DNA of 21,697 nt, taken from positions 1 to 21,697 of the IMG/VR virus record IMGVR_UViG_3300030060_006913; one strand, 5' to 3'. Positions 1 through 7,565 of this stretch are shown here, piece by piece; within the stretch, counting starts at the first letter, position 1; each line of letters starts with the position of its first letter. This stretch comes from a virus. Below the pieces are notes generated by a model. It was not told the origin of the DNA and did not search any database. It saw nothing but the letters and a program-made list of their open reading frames with translations. The translations under genes and the position numbers were made by a program.

Positions 1-2180
1 GTTGTTCCAACAGTGCTACCACCATCGAGTAAGTTAAATTCTGTTGCTGTAGCCGTTAAATCTGTTCCTGCAATCTGTAAACTTGTTGCATTTACTTTCC
101 CGCCTGAACTGTAGATAACACCCTTGCTATTTACAATCGTACCTGCACTCGCACCATCTAGCACATTAAGTTCTGCACCAGTCGCTGTAAGTCCAGTTAC
201 ATTATTAGCTTGTCCTGCTGTTGTCTCTACAAAGGCTTTTACAGATTGTTGTGTAGGCACTAGTGTAGCACTATTCGATGTCATATCGTCTTCATCGACA
301 AATGCAGTTATTGTTATACTTCCATCAGACAAACTACCAAACGTCATTGTGCCTGTTGTTGTGATTGCACTTGAGCCGTTATCTATTGCTCCAAACCCAC
401 TTGTAATACTGCCAGAGTTAAGTGCTCCTACAGAAGTTACATTACCTAAAACATAAGTGCTTACAGCAGTAGCTGCTACTTGTTTCATTGTGCCATCATC
501 ATTGATAACAAATCTATCAGCGTCAGCTATTGTTATAGCAGAAGCTGAAGTACCCCCGTCAAGTATATTAAGTTCAGCAGGTGTGGCAGTAATAGCTGTA
601 TCGCTATCTGCTGCCAATACTGGTAACGTACCTGACTGATTAGGTAGTTTAATTGTTCTGTCTGCCGTTGGGTCTGTAATTGTTAAGGTTGTTTCGTGTG
701 CGTCTGCTGTAGATCCTTCAAATACAAAAGCGTTTGTAGCATTTATAGTTGTTGAGTCTACTATGGTTTGTGTTCCACTTACTGTCAGATTGCCTGAAAC
801 AGTTAAATTATCAGCTACAGTAACTTCAGAAGTGCTATGTCCAATGGTAATAGCTGTACCAGATATACCAGTACCTATTGATATAGATTCACTGCTGTTG
901 CCAGTATCAACTATCAAGTACGCATCAGAACCCTGTTTGATTGTAAACGCTGTTCCTGAATTATCTGAGATAGATACATTAATATCTGTTCCATCTGCAC
1001 TAATTGAGTCAAGAGCAATATCACCCACGTTAGTAATGTCATTATCACCAAAAGATGTTGCAGCTAACGTAGATGAACCAGTTACTCCCAACGTCCCACC
1101 CACAGTAAAATTTCCAGAAAGCTCAGCCGCCCCATTCATGTCTATTGTTGTTGCATTAATTTCTATTTCAGTATCAGAAACAAGGTCTAATACACCATCT
1201 GCCGATTGATGAATGTATGTTCCACTGTCTCCAAACTGTAATTGCCTTGTACTGTTAAGTAAAATACCTGTATCTGCAACATGTGTTAATGTTGTATCTT
1301 GGTCATCACCTAAATTTATAATACCACCATCCGCTATAAATAAATCACTGAACTGCAAAGATGAAGTACCTAGTGCTGCACCATCAGATGCATCAGGAAC
1401 AAAAGCTGTAGTAGCAGTTATAGTTGTACCTTGTACTGTGCTTGAACCAGTTAAAGCTCCTGTAACTCCCAAAGTTCCCGCTACAGTAGCATTTGCATCT
1501 ACGTCAAGCGTGTCTATATGAGCAGTTCCATCAAGAAATAGGTCTTTAAATTCTAAAGATGATGTACCTAAATCAACATCATTGTCTGTAACTGGAGCAA
1601 TAACACCATCAGCCATAGTAAACTGAGATGTTCCTCCTGCTGTAAATGCTAAAGTGTCTGCTGCACTAAAAAATAAGCCACAGTCAGTATCCCCTGTATT
1701 AGTAATTGATGGAGCAGAAGCAGATCCATCTGATATTGACAGTATATCTGCTAATGTTACTGCACCAGTTACCCCTAATGTACCTGCTACTGTTGCGTTT
1801 TCATCTATATCCAAAGTATCTATGTGAGCAATTCCGTCTAAATATAAATCTTTAAACTCTAATGAAGCTGTTCCTAAATCAATATCATTATCGGTTGTTG
1901 GTCTAATTGATCCGTCAACAATCGTAACTTGCTCCGTGCCACCAATATCAATGCGAAGAATATCTTCATCAGCCGATTCTTCTAATTGTATTTTAGTATC
2001 GCCATCTGCATCCGATAATATTGATATTAACGCACCTTCTGTCGAGCTGCCATCATGATTATGTCCGCCACTTACTGCAAAAGCCGTCTGAAGAGCGTTT
2101 AACTCTGCATTTATTGGTGCAGATTTAACAATAGCATTAGCTGTTATATCTGCGGAATTAGTTCTTGAATATCCTGCCAT
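1..2180 (-). CDS. Repeat-rich tail fibre/tail appendage protein (partial, C-terminus beyond left edge)
   Basis: The frame is open from the ATG at 2180 to the window edge: 726 codons with no stop, so the C-terminus is missing. It starts directly after the nozzle stop codon (TAA then ATG, no gap). The N-terminus contains 'GGHNHDGSS' (residues about 38-46), a motif common near the start of phage tail fibres. After it come low-complexity, beta-prone, T/S/G/D-rich repeats: two near-identical units with 'DLGTxSLEFKDL', 'AHIDTLD' and 'NATVAGTLGVTG' (about residues 97-141 and 198-242), a third degenerate 'LGTSSLQFSDLF', and, nearer the edge, three 'NILDG/NVLDG/NLLDG' units. This design is typical of marine phage tail fibres and predicts a trimeric beta-structured shaft. 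The receptor-binding tip and any chaperone domain would lie past position 1. The forward-strand ORFs in this stretch are its antisense shadows. Confidence 0.86.
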   Translation of the reverse strand, partial: MAGYSRTNSADITANAIVKSAPINAELNALQTAFAVSGGHNHDGSSTEGALISILSDADGDTKIQLEESADEDILRIDIGGTEQVTIVDGSIRPTTDNDIDLGTASLEFKDLYLDGIAHIDTLDIDENATVAGTLGVTGAVTLADILSISDGSASAPSITNTGDTDCGLFFSAADTLAFTAGGTSQFTMADGVIAPVTDNDVDLGTSSLEFKDLFLDGTAHIDTLDVDANATVAGTLGVTGALTGSSTVQGTTITATTAFVPDASDGAALGTSSLQFSDLFIADGGIINLGDDQDTTLTHVADTGILLNSTRQLQFGDSGTYIHQSADGVLDLVSDTEIEINATTIDMNGAAELSGNFTVGGTLGVTGSSTLAATSFGDNDITNVGDIALDSISADGTDINVSISDNSGTAFTIKQGSDAYLIVDTGNSSESISIGTGISGTAITIGHSTSEVTVADNLTVSGNLTVSGTQTIVDSTTINATNAFVFEGSTADAHETTLTITDPTADRTIKLPNQSGTLPVLAADSDTAITATPAELNILDGGTSASAITIADADRFVINDDGTMKQVAATAVSTYVLGNVTSVGALNSGSITSGFGAIDNGSSAITTTGTMTFGSLSDGSITITAFVDEDDMTSNSATLVPTQQSVKAFVETTAGQANNVTGLTATGAELNVLDGASAGTIVNSKGVIYSSGGKVNATSLQIAGTDLTATATEFNLLDGGSTVGT

Positions 2181-3965
2181 TTATCTTAAATCTCCTGTGC
2201 TGTATGTTACAGTAAAGCCTTGAACACTATGACTTGGATTAGTATCATCTGTTACATATCTAAAAGAAACAGATTTACCAGATCCAGAAAAGGTTTGAGA
2301 CTCTACTGGTGACGGATTACCATCAAAAATATCAGTTGTATCAAATATTGCCACATTGCTACCCGAATCAAAAAAAGCAGCGGGACTTTCATTCTTTAAT
2401 TGAACATTTTCTGGAGTTTTAGTATCTGGACTTTCATAATCAAAGTTTACCCCTAAACTAATCGTATGCACACCCTCTGAACTTAAATATGTAGAGACGC
2501 TATAAAAGTTTTTTCTCTGTTCAGGGTTCTCCATGTAAACAAAAGGTGTTTTAAATATGCTTATAATGTTGCTTGTATCAAAAGCATTACCTGATTCTTG
2601 TTGAAAGACTTTACCACTTGATGAGCCATGAAGTACAAACTCATCTGTGTCTAGGTAACCACTGTCCACACAAGTGCAAGTTAAACCTGATATTTGACCA
2701 AATTCAAAAGAAAAACCACCTTGACTTTCCCTCAAAGCTCCAATTAAACCTGTTGAAGTAGAACTGCTAAATAAATATCTAAATTGAGACTTTGTTCTAA
2801 TTAATACTGAAGAAAGATCTGTTAAAGTTTCTTGTTGAATTATATTGTTTATAGTTTTTTGAATATTTTTAGACACTGTTTCTAGATTTACATCACCAAT
2901 TTTATTTGTACCTCCAATAGGTCGAATACCATCAGGTGCTAAAAAAATAAGATCACCTCCAAGTTCTAAAACACTATCAGTAGATAAACAACCTAAATTG
3001 GAAGTTACAGTTTCTAAAGTAAAATTCGCTGAGTTTTCCCCAACTAGTCTTTTAATTGTATTATTACCAAATATATATAGCACATTACGAAACTTTTTAA
3101 TTGATACAATTTTAAAACCTACGTTAATTACACCCGCTCCATTTGCTGGTGTAAAATCAGTTTCGGCTGTAGGAGCACTAAAAAACAAGTTACTAACTTG
3201 TGCAGGGTCGCCCGCTAAAAACAAATGATTTTGAAACTCCTCAGCTAAAGTAGGGTCAGTAGGAGCATTTGAATCTGTTATTTGAGTATAAGTGCTACCA
3301 TCATAAGTTGCAGCAGGATTTATACCATCAGTTAAAACGACTTTTGGAGTTCCAAAGTTTATTTTTGTAAATCTTACTTTTGATACATTAGTCATTGTTG
3401 GAGAACCACTAGTGCTTACAGCTGTCCATCCAATCACAGTTGGTGCAGAACTTAGCGTTGTGCTAGTCGAAAAACTATCGTCAGAAATGGCACTACCATT
3501 GGTAAATACCGAAGTAGGTATCCTTCCAAAGTTAACAACTATCGTATTTGAGCTTTTCGAGATCAAGACTCCAGTTACAGAGGTGGCAGTGCTAGAGTCT
3601 CCTGCAGACGTTCTCTCTGTTAATGTCTCTCCAACAGTTAAATTAGCATCTGATGCGACATTGAATTGAAAGTAAAAATTCCAATGATGTAAATAGTTGT
3701 TTCCTGAAGAGGGAGTTCGACAAGCTAAAATTCCTTGATTAATCCCATCCGCTACTGCAACACCAAGAACAGAGCCAGTTCCTGGAACAGTCCCAAAGTT
3801 ATGAGCAAATCCATTTATTTTTCTATAACCACCCTCAAGATTTGGTTCATAATTAACGAGCTGTGTAGCTGATCCAGAAGCAAATTCACCTAAAGATAAT
3901 ACATCTGTCCCAGTATTTAAACCGCCTCTACACACAGCTTTAAATGTCGATACTTGATCCGCCAT
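2181..3965 (-). CDS. Tail nozzle / stabilisation protein (P22 gp10-like)
   Basis: 594 aa. Its N-terminus ('CRGGLNTGTDVLSLGEFA', then 'ATQLVNYEPNLEGGYRKI', residues about 13-50) is the pattern I associate with the P22 gp10 stabilisation/nozzle family. In that family the protein forms a hexameric beta-propeller under the adaptor ring and closes the short tail. The rest is rich in beta-strand-like T/S/V segments with 'FLAGDPAQVSNLFFSAP' and 'LGGDLIFLAPDGIRPI', consistent with propeller blades. It starts 1 nt after the adaptor stop and is followed without gap by the tail fibre, the expected P22/T7-type order. The assignment rests on the N-terminal pattern and gene order, not on an alignment. A T7 gp12-like (tail tubular B) label would describe the same role. 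Confidence 0.8.
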   Translation of the reverse strand: MADQVSTFKAVCRGGLNTGTDVLSLGEFASGSATQLVNYEPNLEGGYRKINGFAHNFGTVPGTGSVLGVAVADGINQGILACRTPSSGNNYLHHWNFYFQFNVASDANLTVGETLTERTSAGDSSTATSVTGVLISKSSNTIVVNFGRIPTSVFTNGSAISDDSFSTSTTLSSAPTVIGWTAVSTSGSPTMTNVSKVRFTKINFGTPKVVLTDGINPAATYDGSTYTQITDSNAPTDPTLAEEFQNHLFLAGDPAQVSNLFFSAPTAETDFTPANGAGVINVGFKIVSIKKFRNVLYIFGNNTIKRLVGENSANFTLETVTSNLGCLSTDSVLELGGDLIFLAPDGIRPIGGTNKIGDVNLETVSKNIQKTINNIIQQETLTDLSSVLIRTKSQFRYLFSSSTSTGLIGALRESQGGFSFEFGQISGLTCTCVDSGYLDTDEFVLHGSSSGKVFQQESGNAFDTSNIISIFKTPFVYMENPEQRKNFYSVSTYLSSEGVHTISLGVNFDYESPDTKTPENVQLKNESPAAFFDSGSNVAIFDTTDIFDGNPSPVESQTFSGSGKSVSFRYVTDDTNPSHSVQGFTVTYSTGDLR

Positions 3966-3966
3966 T

Positions 3967-4698
3967 TTATGACCCTAAACTTAATACCCGACTAGATGTT
4001 CGTGGTCGATTAATCATAGTAGACCTCATTACGATTGGGTCATCTAATAACAATCTTCTCATAACTTTAATACCATCTCTAAATTTTTGTTGATGAATAA
4101 CTGCACTTTGTTCATTTGAACGAAATCTCATCATATACATCATAGCACCATCTATAACAATATATTTAAATCTATCTGGGATAATCATTGTATCTGTTGT
4201 AGCCGAAAGATCATCAGGAAATTTATAATAAACATATTCAATTACATACGCATCATCAGGTATTGGGGTTACTCCAAACTTTTCTTCTAATGTTTGATAA
4301 ATAATGTCAGGAGCCGTTCTTCCTCCAGTACCAGAGGCATCTTCTATACCTCGATAGTTTTGGATATAATCATCAAAAGATATTGTAGGCAAAGACATTG
4401 CGACATTATTTTTATCTGTTAGTTGTTGTATATAAAATGTATCCCAATCAACACTAGCTAAATCAGAAGGAAAATCATATGTTCCTGTTCCCGCTGTAAG
4501 CGTTTGTGTTGTAGTGGTTTTTAGAAAAGGAAACTGATGCCCATCTTGGAGGATTTCTCGAATCGCATTATTTATGGAATCTTTAGCTATTGCTTGAATA
4601 TTTTTGGCAGTATCAAAGCCATCTCCAGATGAATCAAAAGTAACTTCATTTAATCTTCTTAATAAATCATTAACTAAAGTTAAATACGTTGTTGCCAT
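3967..4698 (-). CDS. Head-to-tail adaptor (P22 gp4 / T7 gp11-like)
   Basis: 243 aa. The N-terminal helix-rich part ('LVNDLLRRLNEVTF', 'IQAIAKDSINNAIREILQ', residues about 8-50), then 'FPFL', a beta segment ('GTYDFPSDL') and C-terminal helices ('MIIPDRFKYIVIDGAMMYMM'), match the usual architecture of podoviral adaptor proteins. These form a dodecameric ring on the portal and hold the nozzle. Its place just before the nozzle gene and after coat genes supports this. The ATG at 4698 has AAAGGATGACAA upstream, a usable ribosome-binding site. The hairpin at 4719-4742 lies in the 53-nt gap before it, so its expression may be lower than that of the coat genes. Confidence 0.8.
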   Translation of the reverse strand: MATTYLTLVNDLLRRLNEVTFDSSGDGFDTAKNIQAIAKDSINNAIREILQDGHQFPFLKTTTTQTLTAGTGTYDFPSDLASVDWDTFYIQQLTDKNNVAMSLPTISFDDYIQNYRGIEDASGTGGRTAPDIIYQTLEEKFGVTPIPDDAYVIEYVYYKFPDDLSATTDTMIIPDRFKYIVIDGAMMYMMRFRSNEQSAVIHQQKFRDGIKVMRRLLLDDPIVMRSTMINRPRTSSRVLSLGS

Positions 4699-4718
4699 TT
4701 GTCATCCTTTTATAGAAA

Positions 4719-4742
4719 GTAAGGGGCTAGTATGCCCCTTAC
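4719..4742 (-). terminator. Attenuator-like hairpin between decoration and adaptor genes
   Basis: A perfect 9-bp stem (GTAAGGGGC / GCCCCTTAC) with a 6-nt loop lies in the gap between two co-directional genes. On the leftward transcript it is followed by TTTCTATAAAA, a broken U-run, so it should terminate only partly or protect mRNA ends. Coat and decoration mRNA made from the promoter at 6570-6597 would then exceed adaptor and tail mRNA. The fold is read directly; its effect is inferred. Confidence 0.6.
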
Positions 4743-4751
4743 CATAATAAA

Positions 4752-5282
4752 TTAAGCTAACAAGTCTCTATCAACTTCGGTAGCTTTATCTACTGCACCA
4801 TGATCATTACAATCAATTACAGTAGCATAGACTCTGAGCCTACCAGTAGCTGGATCCGCTCCCGCTAACTTTACATCTATTGTATCTGTAGTAGATATAA
4901 ATTGTGTATAAGTTGATGCGGCACTGCCAACTACAGTATTGGTCTGTCCGTTAGAGCCTGCCGCACAGAAGCCAGTTGACGTTACATCTGCTCCATCGAC
5001 AATGTCGTCACCTGCTGCAAAGTCAATATCAGCGGTTACACTAGCGGTAAATGCTGACATAACTTCAGCACCTGCATTAAGGACTAAAGTACCAGCAGGG
5101 ATTTCTAATAACTGAAAGATGTCTCCATCAGCTAACGTGTTTCCTGCTGCTATTAAAGCATCAACATCTAGGTAAGCCTGAACTGTTTTTACTACATGTG
5201 TTCCCATATCTGATGGAAAAGCTGCAATAGAATCAGCACCAACTCCTGTGGTGGATTTAGCTGTTAAATCAAAAGTTGCCAT
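4752..5282 (-). CDS. Putative capsid decoration/head structural protein
   Basis: 176 aa, acidic, Ala/Thr/Asp-rich and beta-prone, without catalytic motifs or membrane segments. Segments such as 'FQLLEIPAGTLVLNAGAEVM' followed by 'GRLRVYATVIDC' suggest a compact beta-sandwich or jelly-roll. It starts 14 nt downstream of the coat stop, with GGGGGAG as ribosome-binding site, and lies upstream of the hairpin at 4719-4742. It therefore shares the presumed high expression of the coat gene. A small beta-rich protein encoded directly after a coat protein is commonly a head decoration protein or head fibre. The family itself I do not recognise, so the function is inferred from position and composition. 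Confidence 0.62.
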   Translation of the reverse strand: MATFDLTAKSTTGVGADSIAAFPSDMGTHVVKTVQAYLDVDALIAAGNTLADGDIFQLLEIPAGTLVLNAGAEVMSAFTASVTADIDFAAGDDIVDGADVTSTGFCAAGSNGQTNTVVGSAASTYTQFISTTDTIDVKLAGADPATGRLRVYATVIDCNDHGAVDKATEVDRDLLA

Positions 5283-5296
5283 TTTAAATCTCCCCC

Positions 5297-6367
5297 TTAC
5301 GCTGCGTTATACTTAGCAGTAACGATAGCTTCTGGACGAAGTATCTTTCTGCCATACAAATGCATACCACGAACAATGTCAGCAAAGCTGTCTGGGTCAC
5401 GATATGTTTCTGTTTTACTTAACTGCTCAGCAGTAGCAACAGCAGAACCATGACCAGCTACAATCACACCAAAGTTTGAGTTTTGATTTGATGAACCAGA
5501 GGTTCCTGGACCTGTTCCGACAGCAGGTAAGTTACTGGATACATAGACTCTAAAACCCGCAAGGTTGTTGAGAACAAGACCATTTTTCAATGAAGCTTCT
5601 CCAAAGTCAGCGTTAACTAACTTAGAGTTTTCATCTGAAAGTAATTCCATAAATACTGGATCTATTACTAACCATCTGTCTTGAGAATCAACTTGCTGTT
5701 GATTTAATAGTCTAGTCATCCTATTTACAATCTGCATTGGAGAAGCAGTACCCGTAGGAACAGAAGTCGCTCCATTTGGGACATTAGCTACAGGTATTGA
5801 GTGATCTCCCGCAGACCCTGTAGTGATGTTACCAAATGAATCTTTTCTTAACTTCATTGAAGTAAGAAGTTCATCTGAACCCGCAGTGCTAACTGCCTTA
5901 GTTCCATTCACTGTTGTATTAGCAGCACTAGCTACAGCATTTAATGAGGCTTGTTTAAAACCACTTAAATAACCTAGAACTTCTTGATCATATTGATCTG
6001 ATAGTCTATATGCAGCTCTGTCGGTAGCAAGTTGCATAAAATTTATATGACTATGAGCTTCCTCAATATCGTCCATTTTAAAAGCGTAGTAGTTTGCTTT
6101 ATCGACAACAAGTTGAAAATCTTCATCATCTAAATCCTGTGCTGTTACTTGAGTACCTCTTGCATACTCTTTTACTGAAATTTCTGGTTCTTTGATAATC
6201 CTAACAGTATCGCCTTGATTAGCAATCTCTCCGAAATAGTCAGAGTTTGTAATGTCTCCAACAACAGTAGACTTACGAAACGCAAGCTGTACTTGTTTGG
6301 AGTAGATTATTGGAGAAAAATTACCATTAGGTAAATTCCCATAACCCGCTACAGTTTGAAAAGCCAT
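5297..6367 (-). CDS. Major capsid protein (HK97-fold type)
   Basis: 356 aa, a normal length for an HK97-fold coat protein. The N-terminal third has an arm, then 'GDTVRIIKEPEISVKEYARG' (about residues 53-72) and 'VDKANYYAFKMDDIEEAHSH' (about 89-108). This E-loop/P-domain-like pattern ('vdk..yyaf.iddie.aq') is seen in many podoviral coat proteins. The C-terminal part ('DRWLVIDPVFMELL', 'LAGFRVYVSSNLP', 'FADIVRGMHLYGRKILRPEA') also fits that group. The scaffold gene lies upstream. The start has a complete AAGGAGG ribosome-binding site 8 nt before the ATG, the strongest in the window, and a consensus-like promoter 200 nt upstream. Both fit the most abundant virion protein. Confidence 0.88.
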   Translation of the reverse strand: MAFQTVAGYGNLPNGNFSPIIYSKQVQLAFRKSTVVGDITNSDYFGEIANQGDTVRIIKEPEISVKEYARGTQVTAQDLDDEDFQLVVDKANYYAFKMDDIEEAHSHINFMQLATDRAAYRLSDQYDQEVLGYLSGFKQASLNAVASAANTTVNGTKAVSTAGSDELLTSMKLRKDSFGNITTGSAGDHSIPVANVPNGATSVPTGTASPMQIVNRMTRLLNQQQVDSQDRWLVIDPVFMELLSDENSKLVNADFGEASLKNGLVLNNLAGFRVYVSSNLPAVGTGPGTSGSSNQNSNFGVIVAGHGSAVATAEQLSKTETYRDPDSFADIVRGMHLYGRKILRPEAIVTAKYNAA

Positions 6368-6376
6368 AATAAGTCC

Positions 6377-6383
6377 TCCTTAT
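6377..6383 (-). promoter_or_regulatory. Full Shine-Dalgarno of the coat gene
   Basis: On the leftward strand AAGGAGG precedes the coat ATG at 6367 by about 8 nt. It is the only complete AAGGAGG I found at a gene start here and fixes that start. Confidence 0.8.
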
Positions 6384-6569
6384 AAATATATATTGGCTAT
6401 ATTAATTAGCAAACATAAGTTCTAAGCGAGGCTGTATTTAATATAAGGTGCATAATGTTTTGTAATTGTACAGTTTACATAACAAGTGGGCTTATATATA
6501 CAGGTGTCTTTTTAGTTACCATGTTCCACGTTCACAAGCACAATTAATTGAAAACTGTGCATATTTCTA

Positions 6570-6597
6570 GTTATATGAAAAAAATTAAACTTGTCAA
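6570..6597 (-). promoter_or_regulatory. Sigma70-like promoter upstream of the coat gene
   Basis: On the leftward strand TTGACA (6592-6597) is separated by 16 nt from TATAAC (6570-6575), with transcription expected to start near 6563. It overlaps nothing but the last few bases after the scaffold stop. It opens a 236-nt non-coding gap, the largest between any two structural genes here, giving a leader of about 195 nt. It implies host RNA polymerase use and extra transcription of coat and tail genes. I saw no coding ORF above 15 codons in the gap. Confidence 0.65.
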
Positions 6598-6603
6598 CTT
6601 TTT

Positions 6604-7545
6604 TTAACGAGCACCTCCCGATACATCATAAATAATTTTTTTCTCTCTTGTTGCTTGTAAAATTGCTTCTTGATTAGCCTCATATTCTTTATCTGACATT
6701 TTTTGTATTTGAGATTCTCTAAAATAAGATTCAGATTCATCCTTCTGAGGAACACTTCGATTGCTTTTTACCGATTTAGCTGCATCTTTAATCGCACTGT
6801 TTGCTTTTGATGTGTTTGAAATACCTTTTTCAGTTTTATATAAATTTATTACTTTAGCAACCGCCTTTGCATCACTAGCGTTTTCATACAATATATCTTG
6901 TATAAGCTTTGGCTGAGCTTCTGCCCAATCGTGAAAAGAATCATCTTCTCTAATCTCAGTGAAATCAGGATGTAACTTTAGTAATTCTGCTTCTGCTTTT
7001 TCAGTAGCGGCTTCTTCTCGTAACTTCTCTATCTCAGATAACCTTTTATCTAACTCCTCTGATCTATTTTTAGATATTTTATCTGCCATTGTGTGCATTG
7101 TTGCAGCAACATCAGGATATTTTGTTATCCAAGCATCCATCTCTTCTTCACTTTTAGGTAGGATTAATTCATTATTAGTTGCCTTTTTAAGCTGCGACTC
7201 TAACTCTTCAAACCTTTTGTTCCACTCTTTTTCTTTAGCAGCAAAGGCTTTTCTAAGATCTGCATGCCTTTTCTTAAAAGTAGTTTCCTCTCTAGATAAA
7301 GGTTGTTCCTCAGTATCTTTTGTTTTTTCCTCACCATCTTTTTGAGTATCTTCAGACACAGAAGAGGAAGCTTGTTGATCTTCTTTTTTAGCTTGTTCTA
7401 CCTCTTTCTCTCTTTGTGCAAGCAATTCAGCTAACTCTTTTTCATCTTGATTTATTCTTTCTTGATTAGCCTTATTACCTTTGTTTCTTTCTCTAGATAC
7501 AAATCCAGCAACTTTTGGCTTTTCTACATTTTCTAATTCTGGCAT
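6604..7545 (-). CDS. Putative scaffolding protein
   Basis: 313 aa, very rich in Glu and Lys, with long predicted coiled-coil stretches: 'ELAELLAQREKEVEQAKK' (about residues 37-54) and 'LRKAFAAKEKEWNKRFEELE' (about 96-115). A second helical run covers residues 150-195. It has no enzymatic motif. A charged, elongated, helical protein encoded immediately before the coat gene is the usual form of a podoviral scaffold (P22 gp8 is about 300 aa and fills the same slot). The basic C-terminal portion resembles the coat-binding helix-turn-helix end of such scaffolds, though this is only suggestive. AAAGGAG lies 8 nt before the ATG. The family itself was not recognised. Confidence 0.75.
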   Translation of the reverse strand: MPELENVEKPKVAGFVSRERNKGNKANQERINQDEKELAELLAQREKEVEQAKKEDQQASSSVSEDTQKDGEEKTKDTEEQPLSREETTFKKRHADLRKAFAAKEKEWNKRFEELESQLKKATNNELILPKSEEEMDAWITKYPDVAATMHTMADKISKNRSEELDKRLSEIEKLREEAATEKAEAELLKLHPDFTEIREDDSFHDWAEAQPKLIQDILYENASDAKAVAKVINLYKTEKGISNTSKANSAIKDAAKSVKSNRSVPQKDESESYFRESQIQKMSDKEYEANQEAILQATREKKIIYDVSGGAR

Positions 7546-7565
7546 AATTTTCTCCTTTGATTAAT

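Noticed and set aside
124-1521. Four forward-strand ORFs (124-456, 457-639, 763-1209, 1213-1521)
   Set aside because: They are antisense to the tail-fibre frame, share one phase, lack ribosome-binding sites and have odd Val/Ser/Pro-rich composition typical of antisense reading.
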